Assembly (NCBI GenBank): GCA_016463705.1
Contig: JAEMQU010000012.1
Coordinates: forward strand, 11,785-47,865
DNA: 36,081 bases
Direction: 5' to 3'
Source of the DNA: Opitutales bacterium
Lineage (GTDB): Bacteria; Verrucomicrobiota; Verrucomicrobiia; Opitutales; UBA953
In this document: one piece after another, positions 7,695 through 16,462 of the stretch
Layout of the letters: each line of letters starts with the position of its first letter
Numbering within the stretch: the stretch's first letter is position 1
The notes under the pieces: generated by a model
What the model was told of the DNA's origin: nothing
Seen by the model: only the letters and a program-made list of their open reading frames with translations
Database searches by the model: none
Program-made: the position numbers and the translations under genes

Positions 7695-8663
7695 TTAGTC
7701 TAAGGAACTGATATCACCATCGGTCGATGGCGGGCTCGATTTGGGCTTGGAAGCGGGCTTTTTGACATTCTTTTCACTATCCTCTTCATCGTCATCCTCA
7801 TCGTCTAAATTGATCGGTTCATCTTCTTCAGGATTGGGCGTGTCGCCACGCGCGACTCGTTTGCGTCGTACTAGCACGCTACCGATGCCAATCGCGAAGA
7901 GATAGAAACCAAAGAGAATACTCGTTAAAATAGCCAATGAAATGATATCGCCAATCGGCGTAAGTACGCCAACCACGATAACGATACCAAAAAGCATCCC
8001 GCGCCAATGCTTGAGCAGGGTTTTCGGACGCACAATTTCCGTCCACATTAAAATGATTAACGCCAGGGGAAACTGGAAAGTGATTCCCGTGATTAAACTC
8101 ATCATCGTGACGAGTCCAAAGTAGTCAGAAGCTTTCCAAATCACTTCCATGCCCATACCCGAGGCGAAATGGTGCCAGACTTGAATTGAAATAGGAGTCA
8201 GCCAGAAAAACGCGAGCGCTGCCCCCGCTAAGAACAGAAAAAAAGCGGCCACGCAAAACGGAATCAATGCTTTCTTTTCTTTCGTTGTTAATGCCGGCCC
8301 CACGAACCGTGCAGTTTCATAAAGAAAGACCGGCGAGGCCACCGCCACGCCCGCTGAAAATGCCGCGTACATTAAAACCGACCACACACCCATGAAAGTG
8401 AATTCTTTGAGTTCGCCCATAGACTTTAACGACTCATCAGCACCACCCAAAATAAAGTGTAGGGGCGAGGTCTCCGGATTTTTAGCCCAATTTAAGGGCA
8501 GACTCAGCAGAGTAGGAATATACTCATAGTAGATCAGAGCTGTCACCATTCCGACCGCAAATACCATCAAAACACGAATCACCGAAACACGTAAATCCTC
8601 AACGTGCTCGAGAAAAGTCATCTCGCTACGTTCTCTTTTTCTACGGATGAGTGAGGAAAGCAT
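7695..8663 (-). CDS. tatC: Sec-independent protein translocase TatC
   Basis: This 322-residue inner-membrane protein is the twin-arginine signal receptor of the Tat translocase. FLEHVEDLRVSVIR (about 17-30) matches the conserved FxxHLxELR cytoplasmic motif. Six hydrophobic helices follow, and VGVLTPIGDIISLAI corresponds to the conserved region between the last helices. An unusual C-terminal tail of about 70 residues is acidic first (PEEDEPINLDDEDDDEED) and then rich in K, S and P; it should be cytoplasmic. The ATG lies 2 bases after the stop of the SNF2 helicase gene, so the two are probably one transcript. TatA/TatB are not in the window. A likely Tat substrate is encoded at 1308-2924. Confidence 0.93.
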   Translation of the reverse strand: MLSSLIRRKRERSEMTFLEHVEDLRVSVIRVLMVFAVGMVTALIYYEYIPTLLSLPLNWAKNPETSPLHFILGGADESLKSMGELKEFTFMGVWSVLMYAAFSAGVAVASPVFLYETARFVGPALTTKEKKALIPFCVAAFFLFLAGAALAFFWLTPISIQVWHHFASGMGMEVIWKASDYFGLVTMMSLITGITFQFPLALIILMWTEIVRPKTLLKHWRGMLFGIVIVVGVLTPIGDIISLAILTSILFGFYLFAIGIGSVLVRRKRVARGDTPNPEEDEPINLDDEDDDEEDSEKNVKKPASKPKSSPPSTDGDISSLD

Positions 8664-8665
8664 GA

Positions 8666-11569
8666 TTAGACAGTGAGGAGGGCTTTGATGTCATCTAAGC
8701 TGATGGCTGAGGAGACTGAGTCTGATTCGCTCAAGAGCTTACGCAACATTTCTGACTTCGATTTCTGTAAATCCATCACACGTTCTTCAATGGTCCCAGT
8801 AGCGATTAATTTAATGCTCGTGACCGTGCGCGTTTGTCCAATGCGGTGAGCGCGGTCTGTCGCCTGAGCTTCTGCTGCTGGATTCCACCAAGGGTCGAAG
8901 TGAACCACGGTATCCGCCCCTGTGAGATTAAGCCCCGTTCCACCTGCTTTAAGTGACATGAGCATAACGGGAATATCGGGCGAACTGTTAAATTTATCGC
9001 AAACGGATTGTCGATCGGTCGTTGAACCGTCGAGGTAGCAATATTTGACGCCTCTTTCTTCGAGCGCTTTTCTAAGAATTTTAAGTGCCGATACGAATGT
9101 GGAGAAGACCAACATGCGGTGATTAGCATCTTTGGATTCTTCGAGTAATTCGAGGAAGGCCTGCAGTTTAGCTGAATCAGCTTCGTCCATTTTCGGATCC
9201 AGAATGCGTGGGTCGGCACAAATCTGACGGAGACGAAGTAATTGATTAAACGCCGCCATACGAATGCTGGCTTCCTTGGCGCCACTCATTTCCATCTCGA
9301 AAATTTCCTTACGGGTGTTTTCCTGCATCTCATCGTAGAATTTCTTTTGGTTATCTTCGAAATCGCAGTAAATGATTTGTTCAATCTTCGCCGGTAACTC
9401 GGGAGCTACGGCCACCTTCGAGCGACGTAATAAATACGGCGCTGCCATTTGTAAGAGGCGGTCGTCGTGCCATTTGCGGTCATCAATCGCCACGCGTTCT
9501 TCAACCTTCGGTAAGTAGCCAGGCATCAGATAACCAAAGAGAGAACGTAGGTCTTCTAGTGAGTTTTCCACAGGCGTACCGGTTAAAATATAGCGACCTT
9601 TAGCAATGAGTTGTTTGACGGCCTTGGTCGACTGCGCTCGGGGGTTTTTAATATTCTGTCCTTCATCGCAAATCGCCACACCCCAATTAACCATCGAGAA
9701 AGAGCCGATATCGCGGGCCAATGTACCGTAAGAGGTAATGACTAAATCGTAACGCTTTAGGAATTCGGGTGACGACTCACGGAACTGTCCATGGTGCGGT
9801 AAAACTTTCATGCTCGGCGTAAATCTACGCGCTTCCCGTCGCCAGTTCTCAACCAACGAGGCCGGGCAGATCACGACACAGGGTCCATCAGCCGGACGTT
9901 CCCGGCGCACGACTTCCATGAACGCCAAGGCTTGCACGGTTTTACCGAGACCCATTTCGTCAGCGAGTAAACCGCCTAAATTATTTCGGTGTAAGTGCCA
10001 TAACCACGCCACGCCCAATTTCTGATAAATGCGAAGCATCTGATCCAATTCTTCACGAATCGGTGCGGGCTGTAATTTTGAAAGATTACGAATCGCATCG
10101 GAACGCTTGGTCCAAGTTTCGGGAGGAGCAAAGGCCGCTTGTAATTCTTCGGCAATTGCATCGGCACTCGCTAAGTCAGCAAAGCCGATTTTCAAATCCA
10201 TATCTAAGTCTACATCGCGCTTGGATTCGCCGGTGATACGACGTTGGGCATTGCGAATCGACTCAAGCAATTCAGGGGTAATCAGACGAGGCCCGCGGTC
10301 AGTATAGAAGAACATTCTGCCACTCGCTAAGGCCTCTTGAACGACTTTCGGTGTTTTGCTCTCAGGATCAATGCCGATGGCAAATCGATAGCCTTCCTTG
10401 TCTTCGGCGGCTGCACATTTCGCCTTGGCTAATTGTACATTGCGCAGGGAGTGTGATAGATTGTGCGTAAAATAAGCATGGTTATCTTCGCAAAGAATTT
10501 TGTGATGTCGGGCTAAGAAATTCAGCACCTGAATCGTGCCGCCTAATCTCCATTCGCGTGTACTGGTTTCTAAAATAAATCCGTTGCGTTGTAAAACTTC
10601 ACGCAATTCGGCAACGGCTCCACCCGCTTTTTGTGGCAGGCGAATGCGTAACCATTTCATCGAACCATCTACCCAGGTCGTATCTTCGCTGCCCCGATCT
10701 TGCGCACGAATTTCTTCTTTCTCGTCATCTAATTCTTCTCCGTTCGCTGTCGTTTGCGGAGTGGGATTAGGGTCATCTAAATATTCATGCACGCCCGCGA
10801 GTTGATTACCATTCCACGCCATCGGTATTTCCGGTGCATTGGCCATCCGGAAAATAGTCAGGTCTTTTCCGAAGGCCAGTAGCTGTCGTAGATGTCGACG
10901 CGTGAGCGGGAGGATTCCTTGCAGTTTTCCGTTACAAAGATTTTCCAGAATCGACAGGAAAATAACAGTATTGGTTTCAATTGTCCAAGCCTTCGTCCGA
11001 TCAATATTTTCCGGCGCCACTTGTAGGTCATCAACCCGTAGTTCGAGACGACAAATAATTTCATCACGTTGTGAAGAGGTCGCGATATTCGGCGGAATAA
11101 TAAAGCGGACTTCAATGGGATCACCTTTTTTGGCCGAAAGATTAATCGTGCGTAACTTGGGACCGGCACTGGATAAATTGCTCGCTAGAGTAGTTTTCTT
11201 TTCTTCCGTCTGCTTGTCTGCATTGGCTTTTACCTCAGTCGGCTCAATTTCGTCGGTGAGTTTAAGGTAACCTTCTTTGACGGCTAAAACTAAATAGGCA
11301 GCGAGGGAGTGCACGCAGAGTTTGCGCTGCACGAGAGAAACTTCGCAGGCACACTCATTGCGCTGGAAGGTGATCGATCGTAAGTTCCAGCAGACCTCAC
11401 GCGATTCTTTACCGTCATCGACCACCGCTTTAACTTCGGGAAAAGTCCAATTGGCCTTCTTTACTTTGCCTTGGGCAATAAGCTCCTTGGCGAGGAGCAT
11501 AGTGGCTCCACCGGCGAGATCAATGAGCTCGTCTTCGGAGATGTTTGGCAACGGCTGACGTGGAGCCAT
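8666..11569 (-). CDS. SNF2-family helicase/ATPase with N-terminal SWIM zinc finger
   Basis: This is a 967-residue protein. A SWIM zinc motif, C73-x-C75...C85-x-H87, lies near the N-terminus. A middle region of about 400 residues without clear motifs resembles the bacterial SNF2-associated region. The SNF2 ATPase begins with LADEMGLGKT (Walker A Lys543); the Walker B box is ICDEGQ (Asp635) instead of the usual DEAH/DEAQ; and LTGTPVEN is motif III. The C-terminal helicase half has LMSLKAGGTGLNLTGADTV and DRAHRIGQ (motifs V and VI). Bacterial members act as DNA translocases, for example RapA-like or HepA-like, but the target is unknown. It is followed after 2 bases by tatC. Confidence 0.93.
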   Translation of the reverse strand: MAPRQPLPNISEDELIDLAGGATMLLAKELIAQGKVKKANWTFPEVKAVVDDGKESREVCWNLRSITFQRNECACEVSLVQRKLCVHSLAAYLVLAVKEGYLKLTDEIEPTEVKANADKQTEEKKTTLASNLSSAGPKLRTINLSAKKGDPIEVRFIIPPNIATSSQRDEIICRLELRVDDLQVAPENIDRTKAWTIETNTVIFLSILENLCNGKLQGILPLTRRHLRQLLAFGKDLTIFRMANAPEIPMAWNGNQLAGVHEYLDDPNPTPQTTANGEELDDEKEEIRAQDRGSEDTTWVDGSMKWLRIRLPQKAGGAVAELREVLQRNGFILETSTREWRLGGTIQVLNFLARHHKILCEDNHAYFTHNLSHSLRNVQLAKAKCAAAEDKEGYRFAIGIDPESKTPKVVQEALASGRMFFYTDRGPRLITPELLESIRNAQRRITGESKRDVDLDMDLKIGFADLASADAIAEELQAAFAPPETWTKRSDAIRNLSKLQPAPIREELDQMLRIYQKLGVAWLWHLHRNNLGGLLADEMGLGKTVQALAFMEVVRRERPADGPCVVICPASLVENWRREARRFTPSMKVLPHHGQFRESSPEFLKRYDLVITSYGTLARDIGSFSMVNWGVAICDEGQNIKNPRAQSTKAVKQLIAKGRYILTGTPVENSLEDLRSLFGYLMPGYLPKVEERVAIDDRKWHDDRLLQMAAPYLLRRSKVAVAPELPAKIEQIIYCDFEDNQKKFYDEMQENTRKEIFEMEMSGAKEASIRMAAFNQLLRLRQICADPRILDPKMDEADSAKLQAFLELLEESKDANHRMLVFSTFVSALKILRKALEERGVKYCYLDGSTTDRQSVCDKFNSSPDIPVMLMSLKAGGTGLNLTGADTVVHFDPWWNPAAEAQATDRAHRIGQTRTVTSIKLIATGTIEERVMDLQKSKSEMLRKLLSESDSVSSAISLDDIKALLTV

Positions 11570-11589
11570 TAGTGGTTGTTACGTGGGTA

Positions 11590-11612
11590 GATGCTTCACG
11601 GGTGGAAGCATC
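11590..11612. repeat. Perfect 8-bp inverted repeat between the dapF homologue and the SNF2 gene
   Basis: GATGCTTC (11590-11597) and GAAGCATC (11605-11612) pair perfectly around a 7-base loop. Two smaller dyads lie just beyond, GAAAAG-A-CTTTTC (11628-11640) and CGCTT-TAAG-AAGCG (11640-11653), the last spanning the dapF stop. No T-run follows the 8-bp hairpin on either strand, so it is not a standard terminator. It might be an attenuator, an RNA-processing site or an operator for the SNF2-tatC genes, all inferred from position. Confidence 0.45.
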
Positions 11613-11643
11613 AAATAATGAATGTGAGAAAAGACTTTTCGCT

Positions 11644-12498
11644 TTAAGAAGCGACGTCTTGGTCCGTTACACCAGGGTGCATCTCATAGATGCCTACCGG
11701 AGTCGTCGGACCTGTCATCACGATGGAGTAGTCGGCCCCGATGCCAATCACAATCTTACCCCCCGGCATATTTACCGTTAAATCAGCATCAACTAACCCC
11801 ATTTTATAGGCTACCGCCGCACAGGCCGACGAGGAAGAGCCCGAGGCTAAAGTGTAACCTGCACCACGCTCCCAAATTTCAATTTGAATGTTCTTACGAT
11901 CCAAGACCTTTAAAAATTGTACGTTGGTGCGATTAGGGAAATGAGAATGTAATTCTAAATCAGGACCGTAAGTCTTTGCTAAATCAGCCGTCAGATTATC
12001 AACCAGAATCACACAGTGTGGATTTCCCACGGTCGCTGCCCAATATTTAAAGGTCTTACCTTTTACGGTGATTTCTTCACCCAAGACTTCGCGGTCAGGA
12101 CCGACGTGAGGAATCTGCGGTGCGCGAAATGAGACTTTACCCATTTCGACCCGAATACGATTTCCCCCTTCAAAAACAGAACAGCCCACTAAACCGCCCG
12201 GTGTATGGATTTTAAATTCTTCTTCTTCTTTAATGCGACGAGTTTCTAAAAGGTGACGACAAAAAATTCGAATACCATTTCCCGACTTCTCGGCTTCCGA
12301 GCCATCAGGATTTAAAATGCGTAATCCAAAAGTACCATCCTTGCGTTCAATCGGACCATAAAGAATTCCGTCCGAACCTAAACCGTAATGCCGATGACAA
12401 ACTTTGCGGATGACTTCAGGCGAAAAGAGGGCGGGACAATCTTTGGGCTCTAAAACCAAATAATCGTTTCCGAGGGCATGATACTTCGCAAAGCGCAT
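11644..12498 (-). CDS. dapF: Diaminopimelate epimerase homologue lacking both catalytic cysteines
   Basis: This is a 284-residue DapF-fold protein counted from the ATG at 12498. A GTG at 12540 would add 14 residues, but the family start MxFxKYHALGNDYLV favours the ATG. DapF inverts the meso centre of LL-diaminopimelate for lysine and peptidoglycan synthesis using two cysteines. Substrate-binding features are intact: GLGSDG, NPDGSE, VGNPHCV, NRTNVQF and ERGAGYT. The first catalytic cysteine position (usually E.CGNG) is Ser72 in EKSGNG, and the second (usually ACGTG) is Ser219 in TLASGSSSSA; the DNA codes TCG at both. It may be a slow Ser/Ser epimerase, a different enzyme of this fold, or the clade's normal form. 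The comM gene lies 53 bases upstream. Confidence 0.85.
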   Translation of the reverse strand: MRFAKYHALGNDYLVLEPKDCPALFSPEVIRKVCHRHYGLGSDGILYGPIERKDGTFGLRILNPDGSEAEKSGNGIRIFCRHLLETRRIKEEEEFKIHTPGGLVGCSVFEGGNRIRVEMGKVSFRAPQIPHVGPDREVLGEEITVKGKTFKYWAATVGNPHCVILVDNLTADLAKTYGPDLELHSHFPNRTNVQFLKVLDRKNIQIEIWERGAGYTLASGSSSSACAAVAYKMGLVDADLTVNMPGGKIVIGIGADYSIVMTGPTTPVGIYEMHPGVTDQDVAS

Positions 12499-12551
12499 AA
12501 GAGTATAATGGCTCGTTTTTGTAGATAAAAGCAAGCCCACGCATACCTAAA

Positions 12552-14078
12552 TTATCGTCGATCCAGCGAGCGATAATGAATCGCCTCAAGTAAATGTGCC
12601 GTCGCAATTTGCTCCGCATTGGCTAAATCCGCAATCGTCCGCGACACCCTTAAAATGCGGTCATAAGCTCGTGCTGATAGTGATAATTTCTCCATGGCCT
12701 GTTGTAATAAATCTCCTTGGGCCCGATCTAATGCACAGTTATCACGTAAGCCTTTGCCTGACAGCAGGGCATTGCAGGCATAGGGTTGATCTTGAAATCT
12801 TTTTCTCTGAATGGCTCTCGCCGCTTCAATGCGTTGACGAATTTCTTTCGAGGCTTCACCTGGTTGTGTATTTCTGAGCTCTTCAATCGAAAGCGCCGGT
12901 GCCTCAATTTGAATATCAATCCGATCCAAAAGCGGTCCAGAAATTTTTGCTCGATAGCGTTGAATATGAACTTGAGAACATCGACATTCCTTCTGGCGAT
13001 CTCCTAAATGCCCACAGGGACAGGGATTCATCGCCGCCACTAACATAAATCGGGCTGGCAGCATCACTTTCGCCGCCGCCCGCGAAACGGTCACACAGCC
13101 ATCTTCGAGGGGTTGACGAAGTACCTCGAGCGCTGAGCGACGAAACTCTGGTAACTCATCGAGAAATAATACTCCTAAGTGTGCGAGTGAAACTTCTCCC
13201 GGCCCGGGAATACTTCCACCACCGATTAATCCAATATCACTGATGGTATGATGCGGAGATCGAAAGGGTCGCCGCCATTTACGATTCTTATCCTGAAAGG
13301 CTAAACCCGCGGCCGAATGTACCGATAAAATCTGGATATATTCATCGGCATTGGGCGTAGGTAAAATCGAAGGAAGTCGTTTGGCGATGAGCGATTTCCC
13401 TGAGCCTGGTGGGCCTAAAATGATGATATTATGCCCGCCTGCCGCCGCGACTTCGACCGCTCGCCGCACTTTAATTTGTCCTTTCACCTCGGAAAAATCG
13501 GGCTCTCCCTCATCCGTGGTTAATAACAAATCTTCATCTCTCGGTGGGAGTGGCTGAAACTTCGGATCGTTGGATAAAAATCGTAAAGCACCATCGAGCG
13601 AATCAACCGCCACCGCTTCAATGCCTTTCACCAACGCTGCTTCTTCGGCTGACGCTCTGGGTAAAATCACACCCTTTAGTTTCAATTTTTTGGCAAGCAA
13701 GGCAATCGCCACTCCGCCTTTGACCGCTCTTGTTCCGCCACTGAGACCTAATTCGCCCGCAATTAAATAGTCGGATAACTTATCTTTACTAATTTGCCCC
13801 GTCGCCGCCGCCATCCCTATCGCAATGGGCAAATCATACATCGAACCTTCTTTGCGTAAATCACCCGGCGCTAAATTAATGGTGGTCTTCGTCTCATATC
13901 CCCGAAGGCCAGTGTTTTGTAATGCCGAGAGAACACGGTCTTCCGATTCCTTCACGCCTTTATCGGGCAGACCTACGATCTCTAATCTAAGATCGCCGAC
14001 CTCACCCGTATTCACTTCTACCTCAACCGGAACCGCTTCAACACCAACCAGCGCAGCTGAATGAAGGGATGCAAACAT
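12552..14078 (-). CDS. comM: ComM/YifB-family Mg-chelatase-like AAA+ ATPase
   Basis: This is a 508-residue protein from the ATG at 14078, chosen because [12 protein letters not shown] matches the family start; an in-frame ATG at 14102 would add 8 residues. The N-terminal ChlI-like domain has [11 protein letters not shown] and [12 protein letters not shown]. The AAA+ core has Walker A GPPGSGKS (Lys228) and Walker [11 protein letters not shown] Cys-rich [10 protein letters not shown]...CRCS motif follows, and the C-terminal Mg_chelatase_C domain begins near [12 protein letters not shown]. ComM is a hexameric helicase that promotes branch migration during natural transformation in some Gram-negative bacteria. 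No other competence gene lies nearby, so a role in DNA uptake is inferred from family only. Confidence 0.93.
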   Translation of the reverse strand: MFASLHSAALVGVEAVPVEVEVNTGEVGDLRLEIVGLPDKGVKESEDRVLSALQNTGLRGYETKTTINLAPGDLRKEGSMYDLPIAIGMAAATGQISKDKLSDYLIAGELGLSGGTRAVKGGVAIALLAKKLKLKGVILPRASAEEAALVKGIEAVAVDSLDGALRFLSNDPKFQPLPPRDEDLLLTTDEGEPDFSEVKGQIKVRRAVEVAAAGGHNIIILGPPGSGKSLIAKRLPSILPTPNADEYIQILSVHSAAGLAFQDKNRKWRRPFRSPHHTISDIGLIGGGSIPGPGEVSLAHLGVLFLDELPEFRRSALEVLRQPLEDGCVTVSRAAAKVMLPARFMLVAAMNPCPCGHLGDRQKECRCSQVHIQRYRAKISGPLLDRIDIQIEAPALSIEELRNTQPGEASKEIRQRIEAARAIQRKRFQDQPYACNALLSGKGLRDNCALDRAQGDLLQQAMEKLSLSARAYDRILRVSRTIADLANAEQIATAHLLEAIHYRSLDRR

Positions 14079-14159
14079 GCTCCCAAGAACCAAAATCATC
14101 ACCCCACGACAAGAGGTGATTAATGGGCTATTTATTGAGGAAAACCTACCAGCGACCGA

Positions 14160-15311
14160 CTATTTCTTGATCGATTTTAGTAGGGCAGGGATATCGACCG
14201 ACTCCCGAATCATTTTCTCAATAATTGGAATCTTATCCGAGTCCTGACGCATGGTTTTCACGGTCATATTATTAATACGCGCCGTCACTGCAAACGACTC
14301 GGCTTCGACAGCTGCGACGGGGATACCTGCATCGGTCAACTTTTTCATCAGGATATCGTTCGGCAGTAAACCATTTGATAAAATAATTCCTGATAAAGAT
14401 TTGGCACCCCCACCTTCGATAAAAGCTTCTAATAAGTCTTCTCGATCTCCTGGAACAATGACGAGGGTTCCATTGACCCGGAAATATTCGGCGGCACGGC
14501 GGGCCGACATCGCCCCAATCACCACGCGACGTACCCGACGTAATCCAGCAGGCTGGTGAATCCAGCGTGCCTTGGTTTCTTCAGCTACCTGATCGAGATT
14601 GGGATAAACCAAAGTTTCTTGCAGTGGGACGACTCCAATTAAAGGTATGCCTAATTTCTTTAATCCACGGCTGGCGAAGTCGCGAATGAAATCAATTTTA
14701 TCAGGTAATACTTTATTTAAAATGACACCGACCACTTCGACGCCTGATTGGTCAAAAAGTGCCTTATTTAAAGCGATTTCATCAATCGGTTTACCAATCC
14801 CGCCTGCTGCCACAATGAGCGCCTTAGAGCCTAACACCTTGGCGTTATCAGCATTGGACGCACCGAATACTGAACCCACTCCTGCGTGGCCGGAACCTTC
14901 CACGACAATAATATCTTTTCCGTAAGCGGCACGGTCGAAGGCCCGACAGATTCGGTCCTTCAGTTGTGGTCCAATCTCATTGGGATTTTCTAAATAATTT
15001 TTAGTGAACTCAGGCCCAATCGCCACGGGAGACATCGCTGAAATAGGAATATCTAAGGAAAATAATCCATCGATGAGTAAAGTATCTTCATCCACTTGAT
15101 CGTCGCCCGATTGTACAATGCGCTGCGCTATCGGTTTAATATATCCAACATTCAGACCCATCGTTTGCAAAGCCGCGGTTAAACCAAGGCAGGTCGTAGT
15201 CTTTCCATCATTCATCCGCGTGGCCGCGACAAAGATCCGGCTGGTTTCCTTGTTCATGGGGCTGGTGAATAAGCCCGGAATATTATCAGCGAAGCGTTTG
15301 GTTGAAGCCAT
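14160..15311 (-). CDS. P-loop (BioD-like) plus DRTGG domain protein, Pta N-terminal-half homologue
   Basis: This is a 383-residue protein. Residues about 24-240 form a dethiobiotin-synthetase-like P-loop domain (FVAATRMNDGKTTTCLGL, VVEGSGHAGVGSVFG), in which the usual GxxxxGKT loop reads TRMNDGKTT. The remainder is a DRTGG domain (IGAMSARRAAEYFR, LVIVPGDREDLLEAF). This domain pair forms the regulatory N-terminal half of long phosphotransacetylases such as E. coli Pta. Here it is a separate gene, 12 bases after the stop of the catalytic pta gene and in reverse order relative to the fusion. It probably regulates or stabilises Pta, which is inferred from synteny. It lacks any catalytic acetyltransferase domain. 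Confidence 0.85.
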   Translation of the reverse strand: MASTKRFADNIPGLFTSPMNKETSRIFVAATRMNDGKTTTCLGLTAALQTMGLNVGYIKPIAQRIVQSGDDQVDEDTLLIDGLFSLDIPISAMSPVAIGPEFTKNYLENPNEIGPQLKDRICRAFDRAAYGKDIIVVEGSGHAGVGSVFGASNADNAKVLGSKALIVAAGGIGKPIDEIALNKALFDQSGVEVVGVILNKVLPDKIDFIRDFASRGLKKLGIPLIGVVPLQETLVYPNLDQVAEETKARWIHQPAGLRRVRRVVIGAMSARRAAEYFRVNGTLVIVPGDREDLLEAFIEGGGAKSLSGIILSNGLLPNDILMKKLTDAGIPVAAVEAESFAVTARINNMTVKTMRQDSDKIPIIEKMIRESVDIPALLKSIKK

Positions 15312-15323
15312 AGTGCAACCTGC

Positions 15324-16367
15324 TTAGTCTTTTAATTTGGGATACAGAAATAATTTATCGACGGCTTGTGCTGCCACAATCACGGCGGTACCGAAAATAT
15401 CATGCGCACTCGCGCCCCGAGAAATTTCTGCGGCTGGACGATCCAGACCGGTTAAAATCTGACCATACGCTGGAATATCGGCAATAAATTGAGCCATCTT
15501 GGAGGCGATGTTTCCGGAATTTAAATCAGGAAAGACGAGCACACTGGCTTTGCCAGCAACGCTGCCAGTGACGCCTTTGGACAGTGCGGCAAAAGGATTA
15601 ATCGCAGCGTCCGCTTGGAGTTCACCATCAATATCCGCGTTAATCCCCAAATCTCTCGCGAGAATCTTGGCTAACTTCGTCGCTGACTGAACTTTTTGTA
15701 CTGAAGCTAAACGCGCATTCTCTGAGTGCGTTGAATAAGCGAGCAGGGCAACTTTCGGTAAAGTATTGGTGAGGTGACCGGCTAAACTAGCGGTTGTTAC
15801 AGCGATATCGGCAAGCTGTTCCGCGGTGGGTTCGGGAATCACACCGCAATCCGCTAAGAATAAAACACCTTCGCAACCAAAGCGTGCTTCTTCCGATTCA
15901 AGAATGAGCATCGATGAAACTGTTTCGACGCCATGCTGACGTGGCATGACTTGTAAAATAGTTCTTAAGCCCGATGAGGCATGTTGCGTTGCACCAGAAA
16001 TCAAGGCGTCGGCACCAGAGGTCGCGACCATCAAGCAGGCAAAGTAATTACGTAATTTAGCTAATTCTTCGGGGTTTCCCTGAAGTTGCGTGTTTCCGTA
16101 TTTTTGGATGGAGGCGAGTTTCTCCGCAAAACTTTTCAGCTCATCACTGCGTTCGGGTTCAATGATACGAATACCATCTAAATTAATATTCAGACGGGCG
16201 GCCGCAATTTTAATTCTCTGACGATCACCGAGTAAAATTGGAACCCCCAGTTTCTTGGTGGCGAATTGGCGGGCCGCTTGAATGATCCGAGGATCTTCTC
16301 CTTCGGCGAAAACCACGCGCTTCGGGTGATTTTGTAAACGAGCAGAAAGTTTGGAAATGAGTGACAT
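15324..16367 (-). CDS. pta: Phosphate acetyltransferase (catalytic domain)
   Basis: This 347-residue enzyme interconverts acetyl-CoA plus phosphate with acetyl phosphate plus CoA. It is the length of a stand-alone PTA_PTB domain. Signatures include RVVFAEGEDPRIIQAA at the N-terminus, ACLMVATSGADALISGATQHAS in the middle, GVIPEPTAEQLADIA, and the C-terminal LNSGNIASKMAQF and SRGASAHDIFGTAVIVA, which form the active site and CoA-binding face. An acetate kinase gene, the usual partner, is not in the window. The downstream gene supplies the P-loop/DRTGG module that long Pta proteins carry fused at the N-terminus. The start is ATG, with no clear Shine-Dalgarno in the 95-base upstream gap. Confidence 0.93.
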   Translation of the reverse strand: MSLISKLSARLQNHPKRVVFAEGEDPRIIQAARQFATKKLGVPILLGDRQRIKIAAARLNINLDGIRIIEPERSDELKSFAEKLASIQKYGNTQLQGNPEELAKLRNYFACLMVATSGADALISGATQHASSGLRTILQVMPRQHGVETVSSMLILESEEARFGCEGVLFLADCGVIPEPTAEQLADIAVTTASLAGHLTNTLPKVALLAYSTHSENARLASVQKVQSATKLAKILARDLGINADIDGELQADAAINPFAALSKGVTGSVAGKASVLVFPDLNSGNIASKMAQFIADIPAYGQILTGLDRPAAEISRGASAHDIFGTAVIVAAQAVDKLFLYPKLKD

Positions 16368-16462
16368 GTTAAATTAAATCATAATTAGACTATGAAATAG
16401 AAAAGTGCGAGGCAGAAGGAATAGCCTCCTGTCCTTTAACTTTAGGGTTTAACCGACCGGTT

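Noticed and set aside
10839-11270. Plus-strand ORF of 143 codons inside the SNF2 gene
   Set aside because: It lies fully within a well-supported helicase gene on the other strand and its translation is Ser/Arg-rich, typical of an antisense shadow.
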